In this document: in pieces, positions 46,778 through 55,668 of the stretch
How the letters are laid out: each line of letters opens with the position of its first letter
Position numbering within the stretch: the first letter of the stretch is position 1
Origin: JAUIAI01 sp050633665
Lineage (GTDB): Bacteria > Pseudomonadota > Gammaproteobacteria > Burkholderiales > Burkholderiaceae_E
Length of the DNA stretch: 64,000 nt
Direction: 5' to 3'
Assembly: GCA_050633665.1 (NCBI GenBank)
Contig: JBOEGY010000008.1
Location: 1 to 64,000 of the forward strand
The notes under the pieces: model-generated
The model's database searches: none
The model's input: the letters and a program-made list of their open reading frames with translations, nothing else
What the model was told of the DNA's origin: nothing
Made by a program: the position numbers and the translations under genes

Positions 46778-48235
46778 ATGATGCGTTTACCAATCAGTAT
46801 CAACCGAATCAGTATCAGCCGAATCAATATCGCCCGAAGCCGGCCCAGGCTTCGCTCGCCTGCTTCTTGCGTCGGTTGGCTAACTCCGCTGATCTGCTTG
46901 TTCCTTTCCTATGCCCCGATTACCTCGCTGCCGGCTTTCGGGGCGGACGAATCAGCAGGATCTGGATTACGCCAACTCGGAAACGACTTCGCGCAGGTAT
47001 ATCGCTCCGCCTCTCGCGCTGTCGTCCATGTTCACAGCCGCAGCGCCTCGGGCAACACCAGCGACGGATCAGGAGTGGTGTTCGCCCCTGCCTCAGCCAG
47101 GACGAGCAATCGCCATTACATCCTGACCAGCCACCATGTCATCGACGGATCAGAACGAACAACCGTACGACTATCCGATGGCCGGGAATTCAGAGCAAAC
47201 ATCACGGGCAGCGATTCCAAGACCGATATTGCTATTCTCGATATTCCTGCTGCCAGCCTGAGTCCGCTCCAGTCTGCCGACTCCGATCAAGTTCAAATCG
47301 GGCAATGGGTTCTGGCCATTGGGAGCCCCTATGGCCTGAAGCACAGCCTGACCGCCGGGATCGTCAGCGGTACCGGACGCACTAATCTCGGCATCAATGC
47401 CTACGAAGACTATATCCAGACTGATGCTGCGTTCAGCCCGGGCAATTCCGGTGGACCGCTAATCAACCTTAACGGTGAGATCGTGGGCATTATTTCTGCA
47501 GTCTTTGCCGGCCGGGACGGTTTTACCGGCACCGGATTCGCGATCCCCATCAATCTGGCGCGCTCTGTCGCAAACCAGCTAGTCGCCAACGGCGAGGTAA
47601 ACCGAGCCTACCTGGGCGTTTTCCTGCAATCGATGAATGCGTCTCTCGCGCAGGCGTTTGGGGTCAATGACACCCGCGGCGCCCTGGTTTCAGAAGTCGC
47701 TCCGGACTCACCCGCTGATCAGGCAGGCCTGCAAATTGGTGACCTGATAATCCGCTATCGCGGCAAGCCGGTTCGCGACGCCGGCCAATTCATCAACGAT
47801 TTGTCGCTGACGACGCCGGACACTCGGATTAAGCTGACCATCATCCGACAAGGCATACGCCAGACCCTGAACGCAACGGTTGCCGCGCGGCAGGCCTATG
47901 AACCGACCCGCGACCGGATCGATACGACGCCTGCCGCGTCCTTACATGGGATGACCATCAGTCCACTGACCTCAGAACTGGCTCTGACTTTTAACCTGTC
48001 CGTTCATGACTCCCGAATCGGCAACGGCTTAATTATCACCGCAGTCGAGCCGGGCTCACCAGCCGCCATAAACGGCGTGGAACCGGGCGGCCTGCTTCTG
48101 CGAATCGGAAATCAGACCGTCAATAATCTGGAGCAACTCAGGCATCACGCGAAACGCTACAACCGGAGCAAAGACACCCTGATGTTAATCAGGCAAGATG
48201 GCGCGCAGGAATTCATCGTGTTTGAAAATAAATAG
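46778..48235 (+). CDS. DegP/HtrA-type periplasmic serine protease
   Basis: A 485-residue protease. The ATG at 46778 is favoured over one at 46664 because the real signal-like helix (CVGWLTPLICLFLSYAPI) comes after it, but the longer form cannot be excluded. The trypsin-like domain holds the triad His120 (LTSHHVIDG), Asp150 (SKTDIAILDI) and Ser224 (PGNSGGPL). One PDZ domain follows (YLGVFLQSMNASLAQAF, PADQAGLQIGDLIIRYRG) and a second at the C-terminus (GLIITAVEPGSPAAINGVEPG). It degrades or refolds misfolded envelope proteins. Its N-terminal ISINRISISRINIARSR segment is encoded by three near-identical 15-base repeats (46792-46836). Confidence 0.88.
   Translation: MMRLPISINRISISRINIARSRPRLRSPASCVGWLTPLICLFLSYAPITSLPAFGADESAGSGLRQLGNDFAQVYRSASRAVVHVHSRSASGNTSDGSGVVFAPASARTSNRHYILTSHHVIDGSERTTVRLSDGREFRANITGSDSKTDIAILDIPAASLSPLQSADSDQVQIGQWVLAIGSPYGLKHSLTAGIVSGTGRTNLGINAYEDYIQTDAAFSPGNSGGPLINLNGEIVGIISAVFAGRDGFTGTGFAIPINLARSVANQLVANGEVNRAYLGVFLQSMNASLAQAFGVNDTRGALVSEVAPDSPADQAGLQIGDLIIRYRGKPVRDAGQFINDLSLTTPDTRIKLTIIRQGIRQTLNATVAARQAYEPTRDRIDTTPAASLHGMTISPLTSELALTFNLSVHDSRIGNGLIITAVEPGSPAAINGVEPGGLLLRIGNQTVNNLEQLRHHAKRYNRSKDTLMLIRQDGAQEFIVFENK
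46792..46836 (+). repeat. Three tandem 15-base repeats in the htrA-like gene N-terminus
   Basis: Units AATCAGTATCAACCG, AATCAGTATCAGCCG and AATCAATATCGCCCG follow directly. They keep frame and encode the pentads ISINR, ISISR and INIAR. Such a repeat can gain or lose units by slippage without a frameshift, varying the length before the signal helix. Confidence 0.8.
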
Positions 48236-48262
48236 GCAGAAGAGTTGTGATAGCGTCAGTGA

Positions 48263-48511
48263 CTACTGGATTTGCTCCAAAAGAGTTTGTGCACGGGATA
48301 TCTGCTCATGCGCGATTTTGAGCTTGATTTTCAATCTCGACAGACTATCCGCGTCATCGGTTGACGAGATTTCCGCCTGCAGCGATAACGCCTTCGATTG
48401 AAGCTTGTCCAGCACCTGGCGAACGTGCTTGGGCTTGACCTTACTCGCCTTGCCACTCTCGAGACGCTCATTGTATTGAGCAATCTTTGCGGCCAATTTT
48501 TCTAATTCCAT
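48263..48511 (-). CDS. Small coiled-coil protein of unknown function
   Basis: An 82-residue protein of almost all helix with heptad-like spacing: LEKLAAKIAQYNERLESGK, HVRQVLDKLQSKALSLQAEI and SRLKIKLKIAHEQISRAQTLL. GGGGAGAAAGG precedes the ATG at 48511, so translation is well supported. No membrane segment or signal peptide is seen, so it is cytoplasmic. It lies between the HtrA-type protease and the symporter gene; no family is recognised. Confidence 0.6.
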   Translation of the reverse strand: MELEKLAAKIAQYNERLESGKASKVKPKHVRQVLDKLQSKALSLQAEISSTDDADSLSRLKIKLKIAHEQISRAQTLLEQIQ

Positions 48512-48591
48512 CTGCCTTTCTCCCCGAAAAGTTCTGACCGGAACATTTTGGCCACACTTTGTGACATCGAATTAATCATTCACTTTCCGAC

Positions 48592-50394
48592 TTACTGGTG
48601 AGCCGAAACGGCCACCTCCAGTTCATCGTCCTCCAGTGCCAGCATTCGTTCCACCTCTGCCAGCGCGGTGTCACGATCGAGATAGAAACTTCGCGCGGCT
48701 TCCAGCAAATGACGCATCGCTCCGTAGGCATATCCGGAGTCATTGATAAACGAGGTGGCACTGGCTGTATCGAGTCCGCGTCGCCGAATCAGCATGTCTA
48801 TATCACGGGTTGTAGAACGCGCCGCCTCTTCTACCTGGCCGCGCTCCTGATCAAGCCAGAGACCGCTGCGCTGATCAGGTTGAGCGAGCTCGAGTTGGTG
48901 AATCTCTACAACGATCCGAGCGAGATCTGCACGCATCTGATCATAGAGTTCTGTCACAACCCCTTGTGGGCGCGACGTAAAACGATTGACATTCTTGCGA
49001 AGGTGTTTGACCGCTTTAACAGCCTTGACGATATCGGTAGAGGCATCACGGAGGGCATAAAGCCGGCCGGCAATTTCAGCCGGCATTTGTCTTTCACTCG
49101 CCAGCGTCGCAAAGTCGACGATCGCGGCGTATAGTGTTTTTACCTTGCGCTCATAGCCTTCATCAATATCAAAATCGAACTGCTGCCTGCTCTTACGAAC
49201 AGTCTCCGCGATGTTCAGAGAGGCGTACACCTCTGTCTGGCTCAGGTTGAGGCCCCGAAGGATTAGCGCTACGGCGTTCTGGTAGAGGTGCATTACCTCT
49301 TTGCGCAATGCGCTTTCGAGTGCTTGAGGGAATGCGTCCGCGGGAACCTCAAGGTAGCGTGGTCGGCTCACATCGGGTAACGGCTCAACGATTACTCGCT
49401 CCAGAAACCTGATTAATTGATGCAGGACCGGTAACATCAGCATCACGCCGAACAAGTTGAATAGCGTGTGGAATACAGCTAACCTCAGAGCGAAGTCGCC
49501 CGACACGATACCAAGGTTAGCACTGACCCATTCCACCGATTCACGAAGCGGCGAGATAAACGCCAATGCAACTGCGGCCGTCACTGAGTTGAAAATCAAA
49601 TGAGCCAGCGCAAGCCGCTTCCCCTGAAAATTCGCTCCGATCGCACCGATTACCGCCGTAACAGTCGTGCCAATATTCGCCCCGATCGCCAACGCCAGAG
49701 AGTTCTCATAGGTGATTTGACCAGCCGCTAACGCCGTGATGATAAGCACCATCGTTGCGTGGCTGGACTGCATCACGACCGTCGCGACGGTACCGAGTAA
49801 GGTATACACCGCCAAGCCGAGAATGCCAGGAATCGCATAGCGTGACAGGTCGATCTGCCCCTGAAACGTATCGAAGCCTTCTTTCATGTAATGAATACCG
49901 AGAAACAGAAAGCCCAGTCCGCCTAACGCATATCCGATACCCCGGGCGACTTTGGGCTTGTGAAACACCAGAATGATCCCCAGGGCAATCATTGGCATCG
50001 CATAGGCTGCGATGTTGACCTTCAAGCCCAAACCAGCAACCAGCCACGCACCGGTTGTCGTCCCCAGGTTGGCACCGAAAACAATGCCAACCCCGGCGAG
50101 CAATGAAATCAAATCCGCGCTAAGGAATGAGATGGCTATGACTGAAACAAGTGAGCTTGACTGCAATAAGGTCGTGGAGACAACCCCAAACAAGACCGAA
50201 CGCGGGGTCGACCTGGTAGCGCGTTCCAGCGTTCGCTCTAGCAAGCCACCGCCAAAGAGCTTGCATCCATCTTCAAGCATCAGCATTCCGAAGAGGAAAA
50301 TCGCCACGCCAGCGGCAATGGTCTGAATCTCAGGCCGAATCCAGAAAGCGAGAATCAAGCCACCAATCGCAACTGGCAGGTAGAAGCGTCTCAT
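48592..50394 (-). CDS. Na/Pi cotransporter family protein with a PhoU-like C-terminal part
   Basis: A 600-residue membrane protein. The N-terminal half has two repeats of the Na-phosphate cotransporter family, with the QSSS and QSSH signatures (TTLLQSSSLVSVIAISFLS and VVMQSSHATMVLIITAL) and repeated GANIGTT-type loops (FGANLGTTTGA, AIGANIGTTVTA). Residues about 340-600 are helical and resemble a PhoU-like regulator domain. It imports or exports phosphate driven by sodium, or regulates it. Its start overlaps the small gene upstream by 4 bases (ATGA at 50391-50394), and the two form an operon. Confidence 0.87.
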   Translation of the reverse strand: MRRFYLPVAIGGLILAFWIRPEIQTIAAGVAIFLFGMLMLEDGCKLFGGGLLERTLERATRSTPRSVLFGVVSTTLLQSSSLVSVIAISFLSADLISLLAGVGIVFGANLGTTTGAWLVAGLGLKVNIAAYAMPMIALGIILVFHKPKVARGIGYALGGLGFLFLGIHYMKEGFDTFQGQIDLSRYAIPGILGLAVYTLLGTVATVVMQSSHATMVLIITALAAGQITYENSLALAIGANIGTTVTAVIGAIGANFQGKRLALAHLIFNSVTAAVALAFISPLRESVEWVSANLGIVSGDFALRLAVFHTLFNLFGVMLMLPVLHQLIRFLERVIVEPLPDVSRPRYLEVPADAFPQALESALRKEVMHLYQNAVALILRGLNLSQTEVYASLNIAETVRKSRQQFDFDIDEGYERKVKTLYAAIVDFATLASERQMPAEIAGRLYALRDASTDIVKAVKAVKHLRKNVNRFTSRPQGVVTELYDQMRADLARIVVEIHQLELAQPDQRSGLWLDQERGQVEEAARSTTRDIDMLIRRRGLDTASATSFINDSGYAYGAMRHLLEAARSFYLDRDTALAEVERMLALEDDELEVAVSAHQ

Positions 50395-50579
50395 TTGAAA
50401 TGCGGACTCATGGCAACATCATTGGTGCCAATCACAGCTGCCGCAATTAACCGGTACGACGGCTCGACATCGCCAAATCTGGCCCCCGCAAGAACCATTG
50501 CGCCGACATTAAATAAGACAGCGCTTCCAAGGCGCGCCACTTCACCGCGACTCAGGTTGGTTGCCCGCTCGATCCTCAT
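50391..50579 (-). CDS. Small membrane protein coupled to the Na/Pi cotransporter
   Basis: A 62-residue protein. The ATG at 50579 is chosen because GAGGG lies about 6 bases before it. It contains a hydrophobic segment (LGSAVLFNVGAMVLAGARFG) and a second weaker one (LIAAAVIGTNDVAM). Its stop overlaps the symporter start (ATGA), which indicates strict co-translation. It is likely a one- or two-helix partner of the transporter; no family is recognised. Confidence 0.6.
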   Translation of the reverse strand: MRIERATNLSRGEVARLGSAVLFNVGAMVLAGARFGDVEPSYRLIAAAVIGTNDVAMSPHFK

Positions 50580-50845
50580 GTAGTCCCTCACAACCATAGG
50601 CCCCCTGGGTTTGATGACCCGGATAGTAAATGGCAACAGCCACCCTCTTTTTGAGCAAGGTCATGGATTCAGCGCGGTATGGGCAAAGTTTCCCCGAAAT
50701 TGTCTTCAAGTTGACTGCTACCAACGCCGATCTAGCGGTCACCGATCAGATCTCGCCGGGGAAGCACTCATACGAGCGCGCGGCGTTCTGCCGCCCAATC
50801 GTCCGGCATAATGACTCTTGAACATTGTGCGCGGGAGGCAATGCA

Positions 50846-52315
50846 ATGGCGGAACACTACGATCTCATTCTTCGCAACGGACAACTGGTAACCAGTCGCG
50901 AAACCATCACCGCGGACCTTGCCATTCGCGACGGCCGAATTGCCGAAATTGGCACTATTGACGGTCAGGCAAATCAGATACTGGATGCTACCGGGCACTT
51001 GATCATGCCCGGAGGTATCGACAGCCACGTCCACATCGAGCAGGTTTCCAGCTTCGGCATCATGTGTGCTGACGATTTTTACAGCGCAACGGTGTCAGCG
51101 GCATTTGGCGGCACAACAACGACGCTTTCCTTTGCCGCACAACACCGCAGCATGTTGATTCCCGACGTACTCGAAGATTACCATCAGCGGGCTGCGTCAA
51201 AAGCGGTCATTGACTATGCTTTTCACCTGATTGTCGCGAACCCATCAGAACAAACCATTGAAAGCCATCTGCCCGAGGCCATTGGCCAGGGGCTACGCTC
51301 GTTCAAATTGTTCATGACTTACGATCGCATGAAGCTGACCGACGAGGAAATACTCGATGTCTTATCGGTAGCGCGCGCTCATGGCGCGCTAACAATGGTG
51401 CATGCGGAAAACCACGGCATGATTGGCTGGCTTGCCGGCAAGATGGTCAAGGCTGGCAATACTTTGCCACGTTATCACTCGATCTGCCACACGCGCGGAG
51501 CCGAAGCCGAGGCGATCAACCGGATCATCGCGCTGGCCGAACTACTTGACACGCCGATACTGATCGTCCATGTCTCCACCATTGAAGGAATTGAAGCGAT
51601 CAGGCAAGCCCGGGCCCGGGGCCTCAAGGTTTATGGTGAGACCTGTCCGCAATACCTCTTCCTGACCAGCAAAGACCTTGACCGGGGCGGCCTGGATGGC
51701 GCTATGTTCTGTTGCAGCCCGCCGCCACGCGATGAAGCAGCCCAGGAGGCCTGCTGGGCTGGCATGAAAGACGGTACGCTTGCGGTCTACTCTTCGGATC
51801 ACGCTCCTTACCGAAACGATGCCAGTGGCAAACTGCCCAAGGGCGACAAGACAACATTCAAGGATGTGGCCAATGGCGTGCCCGGGCTCGAACTTCGACT
51901 GCCGCTGCTTTTTACGGAAGGGGTAGGCAAAGGCCGAATATCCCTGCAGGAATTTGTTGATCTCACGTCTACCCAGCATGCCAGGATTTACGGCTTATAC
52001 CCACGCAAAGGGGAAATCGCGGTCGGCTCAGATGCTGACCTGGCCTTGTGGGACCCGCAAGCGACGCGCAGCATCACCGCGCAGATGCTGCATGATTCAG
52101 TCGGCTATACCCCTTACGAAGGCCGCGACCTGAAAGGCTGGCCGGTTACAGTGTTGTCGCGCGGCGAGGTGATCGTCCAGAATGGCCAACTACACGCCGA
52201 GCGAGGCCGTGGCCAGTACCTGGCGCGCGATATTGCGGATTCGGCACGTCCAACGGGCCAACAAGTGCCTGAAATGGCTCAGCTGGACGCCTGGCAAACC
52301 CCCTTGCAGCGCTAG
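50846..52315 (+). CDS. Dihydropyrimidinase/D-hydantoinase
   Basis: A 489-residue cyclic amidohydrolase; GGGAGG lies 7 bases before the ATG at 50846. Metal-site motifs: GGIDSHVHIEQVSSFG (HxH), SFKLFMTYD with the Lys that is carboxylated, MVHAENHGMI, PILIVHVSTIEG, CPQYLFLTSKD and SSDHAPYRNDA with the catalytic Asp. It opens 5-substituted hydantoins or dihydropyrimidines to N-carbamoyl amino acids. The next gene, 37 bases on, is an N-carbamoyl-D-amino acid hydrolase and the third, convergent, is a hydantoin racemase, so the pathway is probably D-amino acid formation from hydantoins. Confidence 0.9.
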   Translation: MAEHYDLILRNGQLVTSRETITADLAIRDGRIAEIGTIDGQANQILDATGHLIMPGGIDSHVHIEQVSSFGIMCADDFYSATVSAAFGGTTTTLSFAAQHRSMLIPDVLEDYHQRAASKAVIDYAFHLIVANPSEQTIESHLPEAIGQGLRSFKLFMTYDRMKLTDEEILDVLSVARAHGALTMVHAENHGMIGWLAGKMVKAGNTLPRYHSICHTRGAEAEAINRIIALAELLDTPILIVHVSTIEGIEAIRQARARGLKVYGETCPQYLFLTSKDLDRGGLDGAMFCCSPPPRDEAAQEACWAGMKDGTLAVYSSDHAPYRNDASGKLPKGDKTTFKDVANGVPGLELRLPLLFTEGVGKGRISLQEFVDLTSTQHARIYGLYPRKGEIAVGSDADLALWDPQATRSITAQMLHDSVGYTPYEGRDLKGWPVTVLSRGEVIVQNGQLHAERGRGQYLARDIADSARPTGQQVPEMAQLDAWQTPLQR

Positions 52316-52352
52316 AGCTGACTAATTTCAGACCGACTTCGGAGAGACTCGC

Positions 52353-53300
52353 ATGAAACGACAGCTCGTCATTGCGTCAGCGCAGCTTGGCCCGGTAAAT
52401 CTGGCCGACTCGAAAGAGTCCGTCGTCACGCGGCTGATTGAATTAATGCGCGAGGCGGCGTCCCGCGGTGCACGCTTCGTGGTTTTTCCGGAGCTTGCGC
52501 TGACCACCTTCTTTCCGCGCTACTGGATGGAAGACGCCGCGCAGGTTGATGCGCGCTTCTTTGAAGCCGCGATGCCCTCACCGGTGACGCAATCGCTGTT
52601 TGATGAAGCGATAAAACTTGGGATTGGCTTTTACCTCGGATATGGCGAACTCATCAACGGCGGCGCGAAGCAACGCCATTTCAATACCTCGATTCTGGTT
52701 AATCCGAAGGGCGAACTAGTCGGCAAGTACCGCAAAGTCCATCTGCCGGGCCATGCCGACCACAAACCCGAGGCGGCATTCCAGCACCTTGAAAAGAAAT
52801 ACTTCGAAGTCGGCAACCTGGGCTTTCCGGTCTATCGGTTTATGGACACCGTAGCCGGGATGCTGATTTGCAATGACCGGCGCTGGCCCGAAGCATTTCG
52901 TGTACTTGGACTGCAAGGGGCTGAAGTCGTAACCCTCGGCTTTAATACGCCAACCGAAAACCTCCATTACCCCGAGCCTCCGGCCCTGCGAGTTCATCAT
53001 CACCTGATCATGGCTCAATCAATGGCTTTTCAGAATGCGATCTGGTTAGTCGAGACGGCCAAGTGCGGCTTTGAAGATGGTTTTCGAATGTTCGGACATT
53101 CGGTTATCGTGGCGCCTACTGGTGAGATCGTAGCAAAAAGCGTCTCAGAAGAAGATGAAGTGATCGTTGCCAATGCTGACCTGTCTCTGGGCGACAATCT
53201 ACGCAAAACCATGTTCAACCTGGCCGCTCACAGGCGTCCGGAACACTACAAGCTCATTACCGAGAGAGTTGGTGTGGAAGTGACGCCAGCTAACGATTAG
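52353..53300 (+). CDS. N-carbamoyl-D-amino acid hydrolase (nitrilase superfamily)
   Basis: A 315-residue enzyme. The catalytic triad of the nitrilase superfamily is in FPELALTTFFPRYW (Glu), GKYRKVHLPGHAD (Lys) and MLICNDRRWPEAF (Cys). The exact ICNDRRWPE block is a hallmark of D-carbamoylases. ASAQLGPVNLADSKESVV at the start is also typical. It hydrolyses N-carbamoyl-D-amino acids to D-amino acid, CO2 and ammonia in the cytoplasm. The gene follows the hydantoinase directly on the same strand, and its end is 5 bases from the convergent racemase gene. Confidence 0.92.
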   Translation: MKRQLVIASAQLGPVNLADSKESVVTRLIELMREAASRGARFVVFPELALTTFFPRYWMEDAAQVDARFFEAAMPSPVTQSLFDEAIKLGIGFYLGYGELINGGAKQRHFNTSILVNPKGELVGKYRKVHLPGHADHKPEAAFQHLEKKYFEVGNLGFPVYRFMDTVAGMLICNDRRWPEAFRVLGLQGAEVVTLGFNTPTENLHYPEPPALRVHHHLIMAQSMAFQNAIWLVETAKCGFEDGFRMFGHSVIVAPTGEIVAKSVSEEDEVIVANADLSLGDNLRKTMFNLAAHRRPEHYKLITERVGVEVTPAND

Positions 53301-53304
53301 TTGC

Positions 53305-53961
53305 TCACCACCCCATGTGTAGCCGGCCTACCGCCATTGCAACGGCCGCCTGGGTCGGCTCCACGACCGGCAGGCCTGTCTCTGCGGCCAGATCATCCCG
53401 GTAAGCAGCCATCCCGGCGCAGCCCATGACCAGCACGTTTGCACCATCGATATCGCGAAGCTTGAGGCCGGTTTGCGCCATACGTTCGAAAGTCCGGGAA
53501 GCGTCAGACAGTTCGGTGACTTTCAAACCCAACGCCCGCTCTCCGGCAAGCCGGTCTGATACCCCCATCGCGCCAACATAGCGCAGATGGCGGGGAATCG
53601 ACCCAGGGAGTATCGCGATCACACCAAACCGCTGGCCGAGCGTCAGCGCCGTCAGAATGCCTGATTCGGAAATTCCCAACACCGGTTTGCCACTGACCTC
53701 ACGGCAGGCATGTAGCCCGGGGTCGCTGTAACAGGCGATCACGAAAGCATCACAGTCCGCTCTGGACGCCACCAGTTGCAACAACGGGCCGACGACGCCG
53801 TCAACATGACCTTGCGTTTCGATTCCGGGCGGCCCCTCAACCAAAGTGATGCACTCGATGATTGGCCCGCCGGCAACCCGAAACGGCTCACAGGCTTTAT
53901 CAATGCCATCGGTGACCGCGACAGTCGAATTGGGATTGATCACCAGCACTCTTTGGGACAT
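53305..53961 (-). CDS. Hydantoin racemase (Asp/Glu racemase family)
   Basis: A 218-residue cofactor-independent racemase. The family start RVLVINPNSTVAVTDGIDKAC and the two catalytic Cys regions, FVIACYSDPGLHACREV and VLVMGCAGMAAYRDDL, are typical of the hydantoin racemase / aspartate racemase group. GHVDGVVGPLLQLVASRADC precedes the first Cys. It interconverts L- and D-hydantoins, so the hydantoinase and D-carbamoylase can use both isomers. It is convergent to the carbamoylase gene with 4 bases between stops, not in the same operon but surely part of the same pathway. Confidence 0.87.
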   Translation of the reverse strand: MSQRVLVINPNSTVAVTDGIDKACEPFRVAGGPIIECITLVEGPPGIETQGHVDGVVGPLLQLVASRADCDAFVIACYSDPGLHACREVSGKPVLGISESGILTALTLGQRFGVIAILPGSIPRHLRYVGAMGVSDRLAGERALGLKVTELSDASRTFERMAQTGLKLRDIDGANVLVMGCAGMAAYRDDLAAETGLPVVEPTQAAVAMAVGRLHMGW

Positions 53962-54109
53962 GGAATGCTCCTTGGTCTGCCTGAACTGAAGACGAAATCT
54001 GAACTTGCGGGACGAAAAAACCTATAAGAAATAAACCCCTGATTCAGCGCGATCTGTCGGTGCTCAAGGCGGAAAAGCCATCTTACCAGCGGCCATAACA
54101 AGCGATGAC

Positions 54110-55504
54110 TTACAGGTTAGCGCCGTTTGCTTTAATCATGTCCCGATACCAGTCAAACGAGCGTTTCGGCGTGCGCTTCTGGGTGGCGTAGTCGACGTGA
54201 ATCAGTCCAAAGCGCTCACGATAGCCTTCCGCCCACTCAAAGTTATCCAACAGGCTCCAATAAAAATAACCGCGCACGTCAACCCCGTCCCCCGCCGCCC
54301 GGCGAAGCTCACGCAGATAGCGACGCATAAAGTCGATCCGCTGCGGATCTTCGGCCCGACCGTCTAGTGATACCCAGTCGGTCAGGCTCAAGCCGTTTTC
54401 GGTCACGTAAATTGGCAGTCCGTAGCGCTCGTAATACCAGCGCGGGCCCCAATAAAGCGCCTCCGGCACGACGTCAAAAACCCAGAAGGCTGTCCGCGGA
54501 TTGCCTTGCGGCTGCGGCAGGTTCTCCGGCTTGCCGTCTGCGTCAGCACGGACAACAACACCCTGGTAGGTATTCATCGCAAAGAAATCCAGTGGTTGCG
54601 ACATGACCTTCAGGTCATTCGAGTCGTGCTCGGGCACCTGCCCGGCATATTCGGCCAGTTGCTGCTCCGGATAGGCGCCCTTATAAACTGGCTCTAGCAG
54701 CCAGCCGGCGAGCCCGCCAAAAGTTGCCTTGCGCGCAGCCGCCAGATCTGCCTCGCTATTTGTTGCCGGAATTGCCGGCCACAACGCCGCAACATAACCG
54801 ATCTCAATCGGCTGTTTTGCAGCGGCGCGCATCGTTTGTACCGCCTTGCCGTGGGCAAGCATCATGTTGTGCGATATCTGCAAGATGTCTGCCCAGGGAC
54901 GTTTCTCGCCCGGCGCGTGTGTGCCCAGATGATGGCCAAGGAAAATATGCACTTCAGGCTCGTTGTGGGTAAACCAATGGGTGACCCGATCGGAATACCG
55001 TTCAATGACGGCCTGCGCGTAGTCAGCAAACCAGTCGGAGGACTCGCGTACCATCCAGCCGCCCCGTTGCTGCAGCGCCTCCGGATAGTCCCAGTGAAAC
55101 AGCGTAATCCAGGGTTCAACACCGGCGGCGAGCAGATCATCAATGAGTCGATCATAAAACTCAAAACCCTTCTCATTGCGACGCCCGACGCCGTCGGGAA
55201 ACAGGCGTGACCAGGCGAGAGAAAACCGATACGCCCCCAGCCCGAGATCTTTCATCAAGCCGACATCTTCACGATAACGTTGGTAATGATCACAGGCGAT
55301 TTCGCCAGAATGTCCGTCTTTGATTGAGTCGGGCTGACGGGTAAAGGTATCCCACACAGATTCCCCGCCGCCGTCACGAGTCGGCGACCCTTCTATCTGA
55401 TAAGAGGAAGTGCCCGAGCCCCAGAGAAAATCGCGACGAAATGTTGAGGAGAATTCACTTGGTGAACTCGTATTACGAGAATCAGCAGGTAGCGCGTCAG
55501 TCAT
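54110..55504 (-). CDS. GH1 family beta-glucosidase
   Basis: A 464-residue glycoside hydrolase. The ATG at 55504 is chosen because the upstream part of the frame is antisense to the transporter start and does not look like protein. GH1 hallmarks: RRDFLWGSGTSSYQIEG, DHYQRYREDVGLMKDLGLGAYRFSLAW, FTHNEPEVHIFLGHH (acid/base Glu), YVTENGLSLTDW (nucleophile Glu) and SLLDNFEWAEGYRERFGLIH. No signal peptide is visible, so it acts on imported beta-glycosides in the cytoplasm. It is divergent from the SbmA-like permease; a second GH1 lies beyond it. Confidence 0.9.
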   Translation of the reverse strand: MTDALPADSRNTSSPSEFSSTFRRDFLWGSGTSSYQIEGSPTRDGGGESVWDTFTRQPDSIKDGHSGEIACDHYQRYREDVGLMKDLGLGAYRFSLAWSRLFPDGVGRRNEKGFEFYDRLIDDLLAAGVEPWITLFHWDYPEALQQRGGWMVRESSDWFADYAQAVIERYSDRVTHWFTHNEPEVHIFLGHHLGTHAPGEKRPWADILQISHNMMLAHGKAVQTMRAAAKQPIEIGYVAALWPAIPATNSEADLAAARKATFGGLAGWLLEPVYKGAYPEQQLAEYAGQVPEHDSNDLKVMSQPLDFFAMNTYQGVVVRADADGKPENLPQPQGNPRTAFWVFDVVPEALYWGPRWYYERYGLPIYVTENGLSLTDWVSLDGRAEDPQRIDFMRRYLRELRRAAGDGVDVRGYFYWSLLDNFEWAEGYRERFGLIHVDYATQKRTPKRSFDWYRDMIKANGANL

Positions 55505-55668
55505 ATGTGCATCCGGTGAGTCGTTGAAATCCGCAGAGGGCCATTCGATTCGAATTGTGCGCCGTTCGGCTGCTAACCAACATACGGGAGCCATAGGTTG
55601 CGTCGAAACCACTAAAAATGTGATTGCCAATGCAATAATTGTTACCGCAGTTACAACCAGGTAGACAT

